A stretch of DNA of 62,763 bases from Spirogloea muscicola. Taxonomy: Eukaryota > Streptophyta > Zygnematophyceae > Spirogloeales > Spirogloeaceae. The DNA lies in assembly GCA_009602725.1 (NCBI GenBank), contig WELB01000364.1, positions 8,281 to 71,043 on the forward strand, read 5' to 3'. Under the pieces are notes generated by a model. That model was not told the DNA's origin, did no database searches, and saw nothing but the letters and a program-made list of their open reading frames with translations. A program made the translations under genes and the position numbers. This document shows positions 22,201-32,437 of the stretch, piece after piece (the first letter of the stretch is position 1; each line of letters opens with the position of its first letter).

Positions 22201-23885
22201 GAAGAGAGGACCAAGCAATCTAAGTGGAATGGTCAACGATAGGTCAACGATTTTGATTCATCCCAACACGATATGATACACTCTCAAAAGGACAATATGA
22301 AGCTGCCACTCAGATTTGGTTGTTGGAAAGATCAGAAAGGAGGTAGGGCAAGGCCGGTGGCTCACAAAATGGTGAGGTTGGTGAAGGCAAGCCACTCGTC
22401 AGGGTAGGGACCTGTTAGCGCCTGGCAGCAGATGTGCCTGCAGCAGGGGCGGGCGCAAGCGAGTGGCACAGTGCACTGTCAGCTACTAGAAGCCCCTTAT
22501 ACCTCCTTACCCCGACCTCTCTCCGTTCTGGCCATCTTCCTCCCTCTGCTTAAATGTCCCTCTCCCCTTCCTTCCCCTTCCTTCCCTCAGCTTGACCCTT
22601 TCCCCTTGTCTTCCTCTTGGCTCTCCTTCCTCCCCGTCTCTTGCCCTCGCTCCCTTCCCTTCCCTCCTTCATCCCTCTTTCATCAACTGTTCCTTTGTTT
22701 ATGCCTCCCCTCCGCCTGCCCCCCCCTCTCCAATGCCTGCCTTCTTCGTGCAGCTGCAGCAGGAATGCCAAGCTGCCAGCACCCAATCTGCCGCTTCAGG
22801 TGCACCAGCCACAGTAGAGCAAAATGGAGTATGGCTGGACACTCACAGGAGGACCATTTGGGTGCATTTGGCGAATGACAGCGGCAGCGGGCCTGTGAGG
22901 TTGTTGTAGTCCACGTTCCTGGGGGAGAGGGGAAATCATGCGCCCTGCCTGTGTTAGCTGCGGAGGAAGGCGCTTAGTGGCAAACCGGAGACGAAAAAGT
23001 GGGGGGAGGCCAGGCGGGAGAGGGGAAGGTGAGCAATCACACAGTTCAATGAGACCCGCAAGGTTGCCAAGAGAGTCAGGGATGCTGCCACCGAGGGGGT
23101 TGTTGCGCAGCCACCTGCAACGTGCGAGAGATGCAGTAAGCAAGGGGGTGATTAAGGAAGCTGGAGTAGTAGGAGGATGGGAAGGAAGAAGGGCGTGCAG
23201 AAGTAATAAGGGAGTACTCTAGAAGTAGCAAACTTCAGAAGGACATTGTGCAGAAGAAGGTGGAGGGAGGGTGCAGACACGAGAGTGAAAGGGCAGGCGC
23301 GAAATGGTGTCTGCTCCTTGCAGGAGACAGAGGAGGGAAGAAGAGGTGCTAGGATGCAAGAAGGGGATGGGGGGTCTTGACGGTGAGGATGAGAAGTAAG
23401 GAGGGGCTTTAAGAGAGGGGAAGCAAGGGACGGTGAAGGGAAGGGGGAATAGAACGGAGCGTGTCATTGCAAGGCAGCGATGTGCTCACAGGAACTGCAG
23501 GTTTGGAAGGTCGCCGAGGCATGTGGGGATGGGTCCTGTCAAGTTGTTTGATGACAGATATCTGTACCACCGCCAGCAAACACGCGTCCGGGCAGACAAG
23601 CACGTGGATCAGTCGTTTCACCGTGGCACCTTTGCTGCAGCCACCCCACCACCTCTGGCAGCCTCCTACCATCCTACCACTCACCCCTTCCATCCTACCT
23701 GTTATGATGCCTGCCCTCTCCATGATCACATCCCCTCCTCCCATGTGTCAGCACATGATAGGAACGAAGGTAAGGGGGAGGGACACTGCTAACTTAGGGC
23801 AGTTTAAGCTCACATGTTGATCAGGCCCTTCATGTTGCAAATCCACAAGGGGATTGGTCCTGTAAGATTGTTGTAGTCGAGGAAT
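14303..23885 (-). CDS. LRR-papain-EGF-LysM-Kazal mosaic protein (5' end unresolved)
   Basis: One minus-strand gene appears to span this region. Order in the protein: about 15 leucine-rich-repeat exons (23885 to 19039), a papain-type C1 peptidase, EGF-like modules, three LysM domains and two Kazal-like modules, TAA at 14303-14305. Key join: LRR cap exon 19322-19039 ends in phase 1 and fits the protease exon starting at 18655. Protease exons are 18655-18494, 18217-18114, 17871-17746, about 17441-17283 and 17015-16502. Later exons are 16235 onward (LysM 1, donor unresolved), LysM 2 ending 15504, LysM 3 15420-15251, Kazal 15043-14903 and 14502-14303. LRR and LysM bind peptides or chitin/peptidoglycan, so a secreted or surface role is inferred. 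Oddity: an in-frame TGA at 16931-16929. No signal-peptide exon was found upstream of 23885. Two adjacent genes, or a pseudogene, remain possible. Confidence 0.7.
14600..14810. repeat. GA-rich low-complexity tract
   Basis: Nearly pure purine on the plus strand (GAGAGG repeats). It lies inside the intron between the two Kazal exons (14902-14503) of the minus-strand mosaic gene. Confidence 0.8.
16502..18655 (-). other. Papain-family (C1) peptidase domain and EGF-like modules
   Basis: All catalytic elements are visible: oxyanion Gln in IKNQLDSC, nucleophile Cys in CDSCWAFSATAAV (Gly of the usual CGSCWAF replaced by Asp), LSEQQLLDC, GCTGGWPASAIDYI, ATEDQYPY, His in CGEDLNHAVVVVGYD, and Asn in VRNSWGATWGEGGYIRL. 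The exon joins are phase-consistent. Between the His and Asn segments the reading is VPV-stop-FVRNSWG; the family normally has Trp near this point, and TGG to TGA is a single change. After the domain come two or three Cys-rich EGF-like modules (NPCGRGNCTANGTLGYSCAC, then NPCGAGGMCESNGFGGMDCRC). Confidence 0.85.
19039..23885 (-). other. LRR exon array of the mosaic gene
   Basis: Single-repeat exons were read at 23885-23814, 23561-23490, 23114-23043, 22918-22847, 22437-22366, 22186-22115, 21931-21845, 21496-21428, 21322-21263, 20683-20609, 20483-20406, 20202-20131, 20014-19943 and 19787-19713. The cap exon is 19322-19039. Most are exactly 72 nt, one 24-residue plant-type repeat each (for example YLSSNNLTGPIPTCLGDL). 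All introns between them are in phase 2. The cap exon holds about two more repeats, then NHNCFTNAT and a Cys-containing C-cap. A worn repeat (DLSNNQI, then stop) near 22340 is probably a dead exon. Introns are rich in long one-sided purine or pyrimidine tracts (20780-21010, 22500-22740). Confidence 0.8.
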
Positions 23886-24126
23886 CTGCATGGCATCAAG
23901 GGCGAATAACAAAGAGAATACATACTGAGAGGTCGGAAACCAAAGAAAGGGTACAATCAGAAGCAAGAGAATGAGATTGAAAGGGTGAGAGGAGGAAGAG
24001 CTAGGGATGCAAGGAGAAACTGGACGAGGAAGGAGGGTGGAGGGAAGAGGAGAGGGGGGGGGATGGGGGGTGGCTGAGTGGTGGGGCGGATGGAGGACGA
24101 GGTGAATTTGTTGGCATGACACTGAC

Positions 24127-24310
24127 GNCGCGGGGAGCCTTGACGGCGCAGCGCCGAGCCAGTGCCGCGGCCGCGCGAGCAGCCCCGCCGGCGCCGCGGC
24201 GGCGGCCATGGAAGGCGCCAGGTCTAGGGTTTTGAGGTTTAGGGTTTAGGACAAGATCTCACAGCAGCCTTAGGGATTGGAAGTAGGGTTGCGTTTTAGG
24301 GCTTAGGTTC
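24127..24310 (+). repeat. Ambiguous base and degenerate telomere-like repeats
   Basis: An N at 24127 is followed by a GC-rich stretch. After it come TAGGGTTTTGAGG, TTTAGGGTTTAGG (24238-24250), GTAGGGTTGCG and TTTTAGGGCTTAGG (to about 24307). TTTAGGG is the telomere repeat of most green plants and many algae. It may be an interstitial telomere scar or an assembly join. Confidence 0.6.
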
Positions 24311-24339
24311 TCAAGGGCTTCGGGTTCAGGCCTGCTGTG

Positions 24340-24560
24340 AGATTCAGGGTGCCGGCAGAGCCCTCGCTGCTGCCTCTGGCTCTGGCCAGGGGACCCACTT
24401 CCACGAGCCTAGCATCTCCGACCTGCGGCTGCTTAGCAGAGGTTACTGAGTGATTCGTAGCTGCTTTGTTCCAATAGAGGTCGATGGCTGTGATTGGCCA
24501 GCCCAGAAAGAGAATGAAGAAAGCTCGAAGGGGCAGATAAGCGCTAAGCACACAGCGACT
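24340..24560 (+). mobile_element. LINE tail fragment
   Basis: The plus strand encodes the worn sequence AGRALAAASGSGQGTHFHEP, then SDLRLLSRGY and stop at about 24448. A hairpin unit (GGCTGTGATTGGCCAGCCC) follows. It lies next to the telomere-like repeats. Confidence 0.65.
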
Positions 24561-25336
24561 CAAGCGACTCAACTTTTGCTGCCCGCGAGCTCCTTGATCA
24601 AGGATGACTTCCGCCACGGTAATGCTACAACTCGAATATCAGCGGGGCTGGCCGGTCATGCCACTGCCAGATACAGGCTGCTCTGCACCAGCCACTAAGC
24701 ATCGTAAAGCTCATGAACTCGCCCATTTTGCAGGGTGGGCCATAGCAAAAGCTTTGCAAGATCGTCAGGAGTATTTTCAATGATGTAGTTGTGATCAGTG
24801 GTGTTTGTCTCCGCAACTTGCAAAGACTGACCTGTTGCCTCCTATACGAAACGGAGGCAATCAATTGACTCCATCCTGTCATTAAGCTGTCTCCTCTTCA
24901 CTGATGCAGCAAGACTGTTGCTCCTCCTATACATATCTGCCTGAGCTGATTCGCGGGCACGAAGCTGTGGTCAAACGAGTTGGTAAACATGTTGCGACTA
25001 TGAGGCTCTAGTGCAATGAACCAATAAAATCTTTGCAAAGTGAACCCGACCTTCTTCAACAAGGAGGACTCTTTGCACAGATTGCATGTTAGCAACAACG
25101 AGCGCTCCATTCAGCACAAAGGCCTCAAGAGAAGAGGTAAGTAGTAGGTAAGTAAGAGGTACAACTTGTTTTGCAATTCAAGATAAGCTGCAGCCTTGGC
25201 TAAGGGGAAGCATTGACAAAATCATGTCAGACTGCCTCCTAGATCAAGGAGCAAATTTACGTACAACCTTGCAAGCTTATAGCAATCCCTTTTCCTGTCA
25301 AGCTGCTGCAAAGGCGGAGGTGAAGTACACCAATCG
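24560..25336. other. No recognisable gene; 3' flank of COQ6
   Basis: AT-richer unique sequence between a LINE tail and the COQ6 stop. No domains seen. It probably includes the COQ6 3' UTR. Confidence 0.4.
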
Positions 25337-28300
25337 TTACATCCCCATCGCGACTCTCATGAATTGCCGTTTCAGAGGTCCACTAAATTGAACCGCTGCC
25401 AGACCAAGATTTCGAGCTACACTGAAGGGGCCCCACTGCACCTTAAACACTCGGTGAAGACCATCAAGAGCAGCCATCATTGCAACATTGGCCCTCCTTC
25501 GCTCAAAGTCGTACTGTGCCAGAATACTTTGCTGGAAAACAGCAGGCCACGAGTCACAATAGAATCAGTCACTTAAGCGTGTGCCCTGCAATCAAGCACT
25601 TGCTGACCTTGACCTGCTGCATCGGTCTTATTTGCCACAAAACTGCTGAACTGGACAGTGTCATCTTATTTTCGAGGCATGAACTTGAAGGATAATGGAA
25701 CAATAGACTAGAAAAGGCTATGGAAGATATGTGAGGAACAAATTGACATACCTCTCCAATATCACCACCATTCTCACACGCCTTGTACAGACTCTTGACC
25801 AACTGAGATGCATCTCCAAATCCTAGATTTACACCTTGCCCAGCTAAAGGATGAACTGTGTGAGCGGCATCCCCTATGAGGGCTAATCTTGGCTGGACAT
25901 ATGTTGCTGCATGGTTGAGAATGAGCGGGAAGGACATCCTTGGGCTGAAGCTTCCTGTCACCCTAGGAGGTACTTGAAAGTCATCACCGCAAGCCGAGAA
26001 GGAGGCTGCTCGCAGCAACCTCTGAATTAGGTCATCTGTACTAGTTGAGGGGAGAGGAGAGTGATCGTGAACCAAAGCATTGTTGACGGCTTCTGCAAAT
26101 TGGGCATTATTTGCCTCTTGCAGTTGCTTGGCCATCTCTGCAGTTGTAGACCAAACAATATTGGAAAATTTGTTGCCTAGTGGCAGGAGTGCAAGTGGCC
26201 CTGTGGGGAGGAACCTTTGCCAAGCAGTGGCATGTGGTCTGTCAACCTCAACAGTGGAGATAACTGCTCGCTGGCCATACTCCCAGCCAGTGGTCTTCAA
26301 GCCCGCCATTTGACGAACCTTTGATCTCCCACCATCAGCCCCGACCTGCTCATGACAGGAAAGCTTTAAAAGTTTGCGAAAGCAGCACAAAAGCCAGTAC
26401 GCTTTCAAAAGATCATTACTAGCACTCACAAAATTAACTACACAAGAAGGCGTGCTTTTCAGAAAGGGATAGAAGTGTGGCTCTGGTAACCAGCCCCTAC
26501 ATCCTCTGAAGTGGCCAGGCTCACCACTAGCCTTGCTCGGAGCTGTCTACCACTGCCAAGCCTCAAGAGAGCCCAATCTTCAGACGTCACAGTGACCCCC
26601 ACATTGCTGCTTGGAGATGGACCATGATTCGGCCTGTCTTGGCTGGTGGAGCTTGTAGCAGGCCACTCAATATTCTCAACACTATCAGGGCAGATCAGAT
26701 CAACTGAAGCCAAATTCTGTGAGCAAGATCAGAACATGTCACAGACTTGTTTTAACATACGTGCGCATGCGCGCTTGTGTGGGCTGCTTGTGAGATGCAG
26801 TCACTATCCTTGGGAGGCTTGAAACGCCTGCAATGGACAACAGCAGACAGCATGTGAAAGCCTTGGTGGCAAAGTAAATCGGACCTGCAGTCTGTCATAA
26901 AGAGATGAAAGGAGCACCCTATTCTCCACCAAGTACCTGCACCACACAGGCACTCTGTGGCTTGCTTCACCTGTGAAGGACAATTTTCTAATACAAGTAA
27001 TTTAAGTGTGATCAGCCTGCACGAGTCATGATGGAAGCAATATGAGAACGAAAGCACAGGCAGACTTTTAGTAGAGTAATTTGTTGGAGGTGATGCTGAC
27101 TTCAACCACTGGCTATTGATGTACAGAATGAAGCGCATACCCGAGCCGAGGTTGGCCCACATCTGATGCGTGATATCGCACATATCCCTGACCAGCATAA
27201 TCCCACACCTGTAGAAACTTGTCATACTGGCATGAGATATCAGTAGCCACTACAACGTTGACCCAATGTGATGCTTCAATGAGTTCCTGAGACATGCCTA
27301 CATGGAAGCTGAGCTCCCATGTAGATGGTCAGTCAGCTTCTGTGACATCAAGCAGAGTAAGATTCCGTGGAGACCCAGGTTCGTGATCAAGTCAAGTGAA
27401 TCCAAAAAGTTGTCCAATCTTGTTGACAATGGAAACGCCGAAATGAGAAGTAAATACCTGAGCTGCCTACCTGCATGGTGTCGAATGAAGCGTGACGACG
27501 TTCTGTAATAGCTTTCCATGCACCGCATGCTATAGGCACAGTCATTGCAGGAGGAATAATGAGTAGTGGAGTAGTATTGGCAGATCCAGATTGCAACCTG
27601 CTCATCCTGTGGCACTTGAACCCAGTACACTAGATCATGTGCAACACTGGGACAAGCTTGTCCTGCCTTTCAGAAAATTTATGGTTGATGGACTGATTGC
27701 AACAGTCCTTGGATCGGGAACGGATTTCAGCTCTGGATCAGTGACTTTTATCTTGCTGAGCTCTTGAGCGTCCACTATTGTGATCCGCAGATCCTTGGTC
27801 AGTGATGATGTGGCTGCAAATAGTAAACTCCAACAGCAGTGACAATTCAGCATAACTCATACTTGGCGGTGGAAGGTACAAAGCCCCTGCTGCTGAGCAG
27901 TCTTGTACGTAAGCAGGAAATGAAACGTGGAAAGAATAGAAACTTGACGATGTTGATTGTCCTTGCTTAACAGCAAAGGCAGGAGGCATTGACTATAAGG
28001 AGAATAAGATACTCGGGGCCAGAACAAAATCTCGCTAAAACAGGTGAATCACCATCTTTGATTGTGTCATTGTTCCGTCGACCTGATTACCCAGCATTCT
28101 TATGTACCTTGTTGCAGGCATCAAGACTCGTACTAAAGCAGCAGCGTCTTGAAACTTACCTAGACCACAAGCAAATGCAGCGCCAACCATGCCACCTCCA
28201 ACAACTGCCACATCGTAACGGTCTCTGTCTGCACCGGCTGCTTGACATAAGGACCGCGTGAAGGTGGCCTGCAGAGCAATAGGATGTCATCAATGCCGCT

Positions 28301-28858
28301 GGCCAGAAGAATGTCAAATGAACACCTTAATACACACCCTCCCTCTTCGTTGCAGGTCAGCTGCTACACAGTTGGAAAAGACTCCAGAGTACGACTTGCC
28401 AGAGCACGCCACTTGCAGCATGCCATGCTGGCAGTAACAAGTGCAACTCAATGACTTGAGAAATAGAAGCCCGTGAATTGACTCAGGAGAATCTGCAGTG
28501 CACATCAGCAGACTTGTCGTACTCAAGCTACCGACAGCTTCTTCTTGGGCAACCTGACAATGAGGCTGCTTAACGCAAGTGGAGTAAGGTACTGCCATCC
28601 TTTTCACCGCGACTTGAGCTGAGTAGACACGTGCCCATGTTCTGCAATGACTGAGGCTGCATAAGTCGGACACTTTGCCCGGATGAGCTGCATTTATAGC
28701 GATTTATGGCCATATCGAGCGACTTCAATCGATACAAGGCTTCGGATCTTGCATTACTTGCACCCTGGAGCTAGAGACATCCTGGGTAGATAAGATTGTC
28801 AGCCACACTAACGCACATAGAGGCTTGCTGCTCACCGAAGGCAGCTTGTGGCGGCCAT
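25337..28858 (-). CDS. COQ6: COQ6, ubiquinone biosynthesis FAD monooxygenase
   Basis: Flavin-dependent monooxygenase of the mitochondrial coenzyme Q pathway, needed for C5 ring hydroxylation. Ten exons join in phase (descending): 28858-28836, 28641-28608, 28268-28160, 27813-27667, 27529-27471, 27208-27141, 26936-26885, 26716-26525, 26345-25752, 25531-25337. They give about 490 residues, close to the usual 470-480. The start gives MAATSCLR then TWARVYSAQVA, an Arg-rich, acid-free presequence; the first two exons are the least certain. Motifs: VAVVGGGMVGAAFACGL (FAD dinucleotide site, residues 40-56), PDPRTVAISP, MQ-VWDYAGQGYVRYHASD, VGADGGRSKVR (about 229), and LIGDAAHTVHPLAGQGVNLG (second FAD motif, about 384). 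The tail ERRRANVAMMAALDGL fits the family. Intron 4 appears to use a GC donor. CPP1 starts divergently 550 bp upstream. Confidence 0.92.
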
Positions 28859-29193
28859 TGTTCGGCTGTATATATGCGTGTGGCAAGGCTCGGGGGTCAG
28901 CAATGAGGATGACCACGTTGACCCGACTGTCCGAGATGAGGATTATGCCGACTTTGATTGACGTGATCGCCGCGGAGCCTCATGACCAGCTCCTCTGGTC
29001 AGTCGGTCATCGACCAGCGAGAGCTGGCAGAGACTTACGGCTTGGCGGCCAGCGACCGCCGGCGCAGGCCCCGAAACCAGGCCCGTTGCAGACGAGCAGC
29101 AGCCCGTCTGCCGCCGGCTACAGCGCCCCGGCTGACGCAGGGCCGAGGCCTTTGGCAGCTCTCCTCAGAGTCAACCCTCAGGGGGCGCATGTC

Positions 29194-29238
<45 letters not shown>

Positions 29239-29407
29239 ACGGCTCTTTGCGCGTTGACGGTGTGTAACTGCGGCTATGTTGGCTTACCGGCTGACGCTGA
29301 CGGAGCCCCGCCGCTGACGGAACCCTCATAAACCCCGCGCGAAGGGAAACCCCCCAGCCAGCAACCGCGGCCGCTAGNCGCCTGCCACGGTGAGCGCCGG
29401 CGCCGCC
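28859..29407. promoter_or_regulatory. Shared 5' region of COQ6 and CPP1
   Basis: About 550 bp separate the two divergent start codons. A TATATA tract (about 28867-28874) lies just before the COQ6 ATG. A (GCG)n tract occupies about 29193-29237, and an N sits at 29378. Open frames across the GC-rich part look like repeat artefacts. A bidirectional promoter is inferred from layout only. Confidence 0.4.
29193..29237. repeat. (GCG)n trinucleotide repeat
   Basis: About 15 uninterrupted GCG units in the COQ6-CPP1 intergenic region. Confidence 0.85.
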
Positions 29408-31876
29408 ATGGCGGCTCGCTCGCGGCCGTCGCCGTGCTCCGAGCTGGCGTGCGCCGCCGCGCTTTACCGGTCAGGGTTTGGTGGTGGAGGCCACTTGGTG
29501 GAGGCGGCTTGCAGGCCACTTGCAGGCACGCTGTGCGCATGAGAGGAGAGGGAGGCCACGTCAAGCCGCAGGCAGCAGCCCGTGCAAGCATGGGGGCTAC
29601 TTGAAGCAGAAGGGGCCGTTGGGGCTGCGTGAGCCTGGGGGGTCTGGGGTCACAGTGTGGGGGCAGGCTGGCCTGAGACAGGGATGCGATCCAAGTCTAG
29701 GGGTCAGCTTAGCCTTATGTTACAGAGCCGAGGTTTATAGTGCTTCAGTTGGCATCAAGAGCTCTGCTTATGCCCTTTTACATCGACTCGCCTAGTATCT
29801 CCGCAAGCTGTTGCTGCTAGCGCTGGTTGGGCATGGAACCGTTGAAACATACCAAATGGGCTAGAAGGAAAACCCTTGTGCTTCATTGATTTCCAATCTA
29901 TTCCTCTATTCTCTAATGTCCATTTAGCAGTCCTTGCGCTGTTGTTGCCTGAAGGACTGTGCTTGTGCTGCAGCTGGGCGCCGCCGCTCGAGTGCAGCAG
30001 GGGCTGCCGGCGGCAGCTGTGGTCAGATGGGCGCTCAGCGGTGGTGCAGCCGCTCCAGGCCATGGACGCATCCCTCGGAGGAGAGGGCGCAGCTGCGGAC
30101 GAGCCCGACTTTCCCACTGGTATCTAATATACACCACTTGCAAATGTTCAATGTGCTGGATTTCCGTCCACAGTCCAAGATACCTTCAACAATCCAAGAT
30201 ACTGAATCGACAGAGACCAGTGTAGCTGTTTGCAAGCCCACCTTCAAGGATGGGCGTTTTGTCCCTGTCTGTCTCGTCTTGCCAAGCTTGTTGTGGTGTA
30301 AGCAACCAAGTTATGTGGCACCCTCCATTGTCCTCGAACGTTTTTTTTTTAGCTAGTTGACGTTGCCTGACATGAGCCTCATCCGCACGACACTCTCTGC
30401 AAAGTTGCTGCCAAATAATATCTTCCTTAGGCATCACGTTGCCACCATAGCCAGCCCCACTTTGCACCAAGTGTACGTGGTAAAAGCATGGACTGATCAC
30501 TTGGGTAGGGTGTCATGCACACTGACTGCCATTTACATTCAGCTGACAGTCTGCTGAGCCTGTGGCCAGGCCCGGCTCCCGTCTTCCCCAGGTTGGGCGT
30601 CCGGGACCCATACAAGCGGTTGGGCGTGTCCCGTGATGCATCCAACGAGGAAATCCAGGATGCAAGAAATTATCTGGTGGAACAGTACAAAGGCCATGAG
30701 AAGAGCAAGGAGGCAATTGAAAGTGCGCACGACCGCATCATCATGGAGAAGCTCCGGCTCCGCAAGGGCTCCAAGATCAACCTGAAGGTGTGTCACCTGC
30801 TGCTCTTATCTGCAGACTTTTTAGTTGTCCCTTGCTTGATTAGGCTTGCACTAGTGCATGTATCTTTGCTGATAGCAAGTTGACTTGGCGAGCGGCTGAC
30901 TGCAATCATTGTCGTCCATCCTCTTATGTGAATTGGTTGAGCATTTCTTGATCTGGCAGGCCAACCTCAAGAAGAAGGTGGGAGAGTCCCCAGCGTGGGT
31001 GCAGGCTCTGGCCAACCGGATAGAGTCCCCCAAGCCTGCTGTCATTGCACAGCGGGGTGCTCTCTTCCTTGCAATCGGAGCCTGGAGCGTGATCAACTCC
31101 GCTGAGGGAGGCCCCGCATTCCAGGTCTGAGGGTTTGTAATGAGCTTCATGATATTCTTATCCTCAAGTACTGTAGTTTCAGGCATCTTCTTTCTGGCTA
31201 CATCGGTCTTCTGTCGTTTCAAGCTTGCATAAATATAAGGAATGCTCATGGCATCCTCACTGTGGCTTTGCTCTGCTATATCAAGCTCTGAAGCGTCGGA
31301 CTTATGACTTGCTCGCTAAAACTTCTCACATGTTTGTGCTACTTTTTGGGCAGGTTGCGGTTGCTCTAGGTCTGTGCATCTACTTTTTGAACGAGCGAAT
31401 AAAGAGCTTGGGGCGTGCTTTCTTGCTCGGGTATGATGACCTGACATTGCTCGCCAAAGAAGCTTTGCTTTCACTATGTACACGCTCCTCCACATTCTAG
31501 CAAGTGGGACTCAGTATCTGTTGCATGCTTTTACTATGCAAAGCGGTGGCAAGACTAGAAGGCTATTTGCATAGACTAGCTTGGAGCAACATGATTGGCA
31601 GTGTGCATGAGGTGCTTTGTGCATGGGCCCGAGTTGTCTGCAAGCTGTCTGAAGCTGGCCAAGCCTATCCTGACACCTGGATCTTGTTGTGCATCTGGAC
31701 ATAATATGCCCCTCCACCCCACCAGCCTCGGTGCTCTTCTCGTTGGGTGGGTGCTTGGCTCCATCATAGTCCCTCTTGTACCGCCATTCATTCTCCCCCG
31801 ATACTGGTCACTTGAGCTGATTACCTCCCTCATCTCCTATGTATTCCTCTGGTTAGCCACAACCTTCTTGAAGTAG
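29408..31876 (+). CDS. CPP1: CPP1, chaperone-like protein of POR1, chloroplast
   Basis: Plastid membrane protein with a J-like domain; in land plants it stabilises protochlorophyllide oxidoreductase. Six exons join in phase: 29408-29469, 29974-30119, 30570-30787, 30960-31124, 31354-31430, 31726-31876 (TAG). They give 272 residues (family about 250-260). Residues 1 to about 70 look like a transit peptide (MAARSRPSPCSELACAAALY, Arg/Ser/Ala-rich). Then come VFPRLGVRDPYKRLGVSRDA, EEIQDARNYLVEQYKGHE and SAHDRIIMEKLRLRKGSKIN, a J-like region without the HPD triad of true DnaJ proteins. The C-terminal half has three to four hydrophobic segments (AQRGALFLAIGAWSVI, VAVALGLCIYFLNERIKSLG, LGALLVGWVLGSIIVPLVPP, LITSLISYVFLWLATTFL). 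TGTAA at 32281-32285 may be the poly(A) signal. Divergent from COQ6. Confidence 0.92.
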
Positions 31877-32335
31877 ACAGTTGCCAAAACTGTCCTTAGT
31901 GTCACCAAGGTGTGCTTGCAGCAACGTGCTTACTTGTAGTCTATTGGAGATTTGGCCTTGAACGGCCAATCCTAGGTCAAGTAGCAGTCACGTGACCTTT
32001 CTGCTGCCATTGTAGCATTCTATGCTCTGCTCGTAGGCACTCGGGTTTTTGCAGTACATTGGTAGCAGTAGCTCACATTAGCGAGACTTTCTTCTCATGG
32101 GCAAAGCTTGCAAGTATGAATTTGAGCTCGGCCACCTGTTCGTGTGATTGGTGCAAGCTATGCAGACTAACCGAGCACTGGAGCAATGTGCTATGCTCTT
32201 CATGTGCCCCTGAATGTGCACCTTGTCGAGTGTGCTTGAGATTTGCCTTGTCATGTGAACCCACTGTCATGTGAACCCACTGTAATTTGGGCGCATCTTT
32301 AGTCTAGGACGATAACAATGAAGTCGTAGATATGA
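31877..32335. other. 3' flank of CPP1
   Basis: No gene seen. 'CATGTGAACCCACTG' occurs twice in tandem (about 32252-32283), just before TGTAA at 32281-32285. Confidence 0.4.
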
Positions 32336-32339
32336 TGAA

Positions 32340-32437
32340 GTCGGGGACTCGGGACTGGCGCCAAGAGAGTGGCGCATTAGGCCAAGAGCCTGTGTCGAGT
32401 GTGTGAGTTACAACTATTGAAATTCAATAGTTGTAAC
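32340..32437 (-). mobile_element. LTR remnant ending in a 31-bp palindrome
   Basis: The segment GGACTGGCGCCAAGAGAG, GGCCAAGAGCCTG resembles the middle of LTRs A and B. It is followed by a perfect inverted repeat at 32407-32437: GTTACAACTATTGAA, one A, then its exact complement. Confidence 0.5.

Noticed and set aside
24130-24215. ATG at 24209 (minus) as start of the LRR gene
   Set aside because: The Ala/Pro/Arg-rich frame contains the N and has no signal-peptide pattern. I could not find a donor that joins in phase 2 to the exon at 23885.
25364-25576. Plus-strand frames in the last COQ6 exon
   Set aside because: Shadow of the COQ6 C-terminus (minus), which matches the family tail and stops at 25337.
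28825-29331. Plus-strand frame across the CGG tract
   Set aside because: No domain; the middle is the GCG repeat. The CPP1 transit-peptide exon starts further on at 29408 with consistent splicing.
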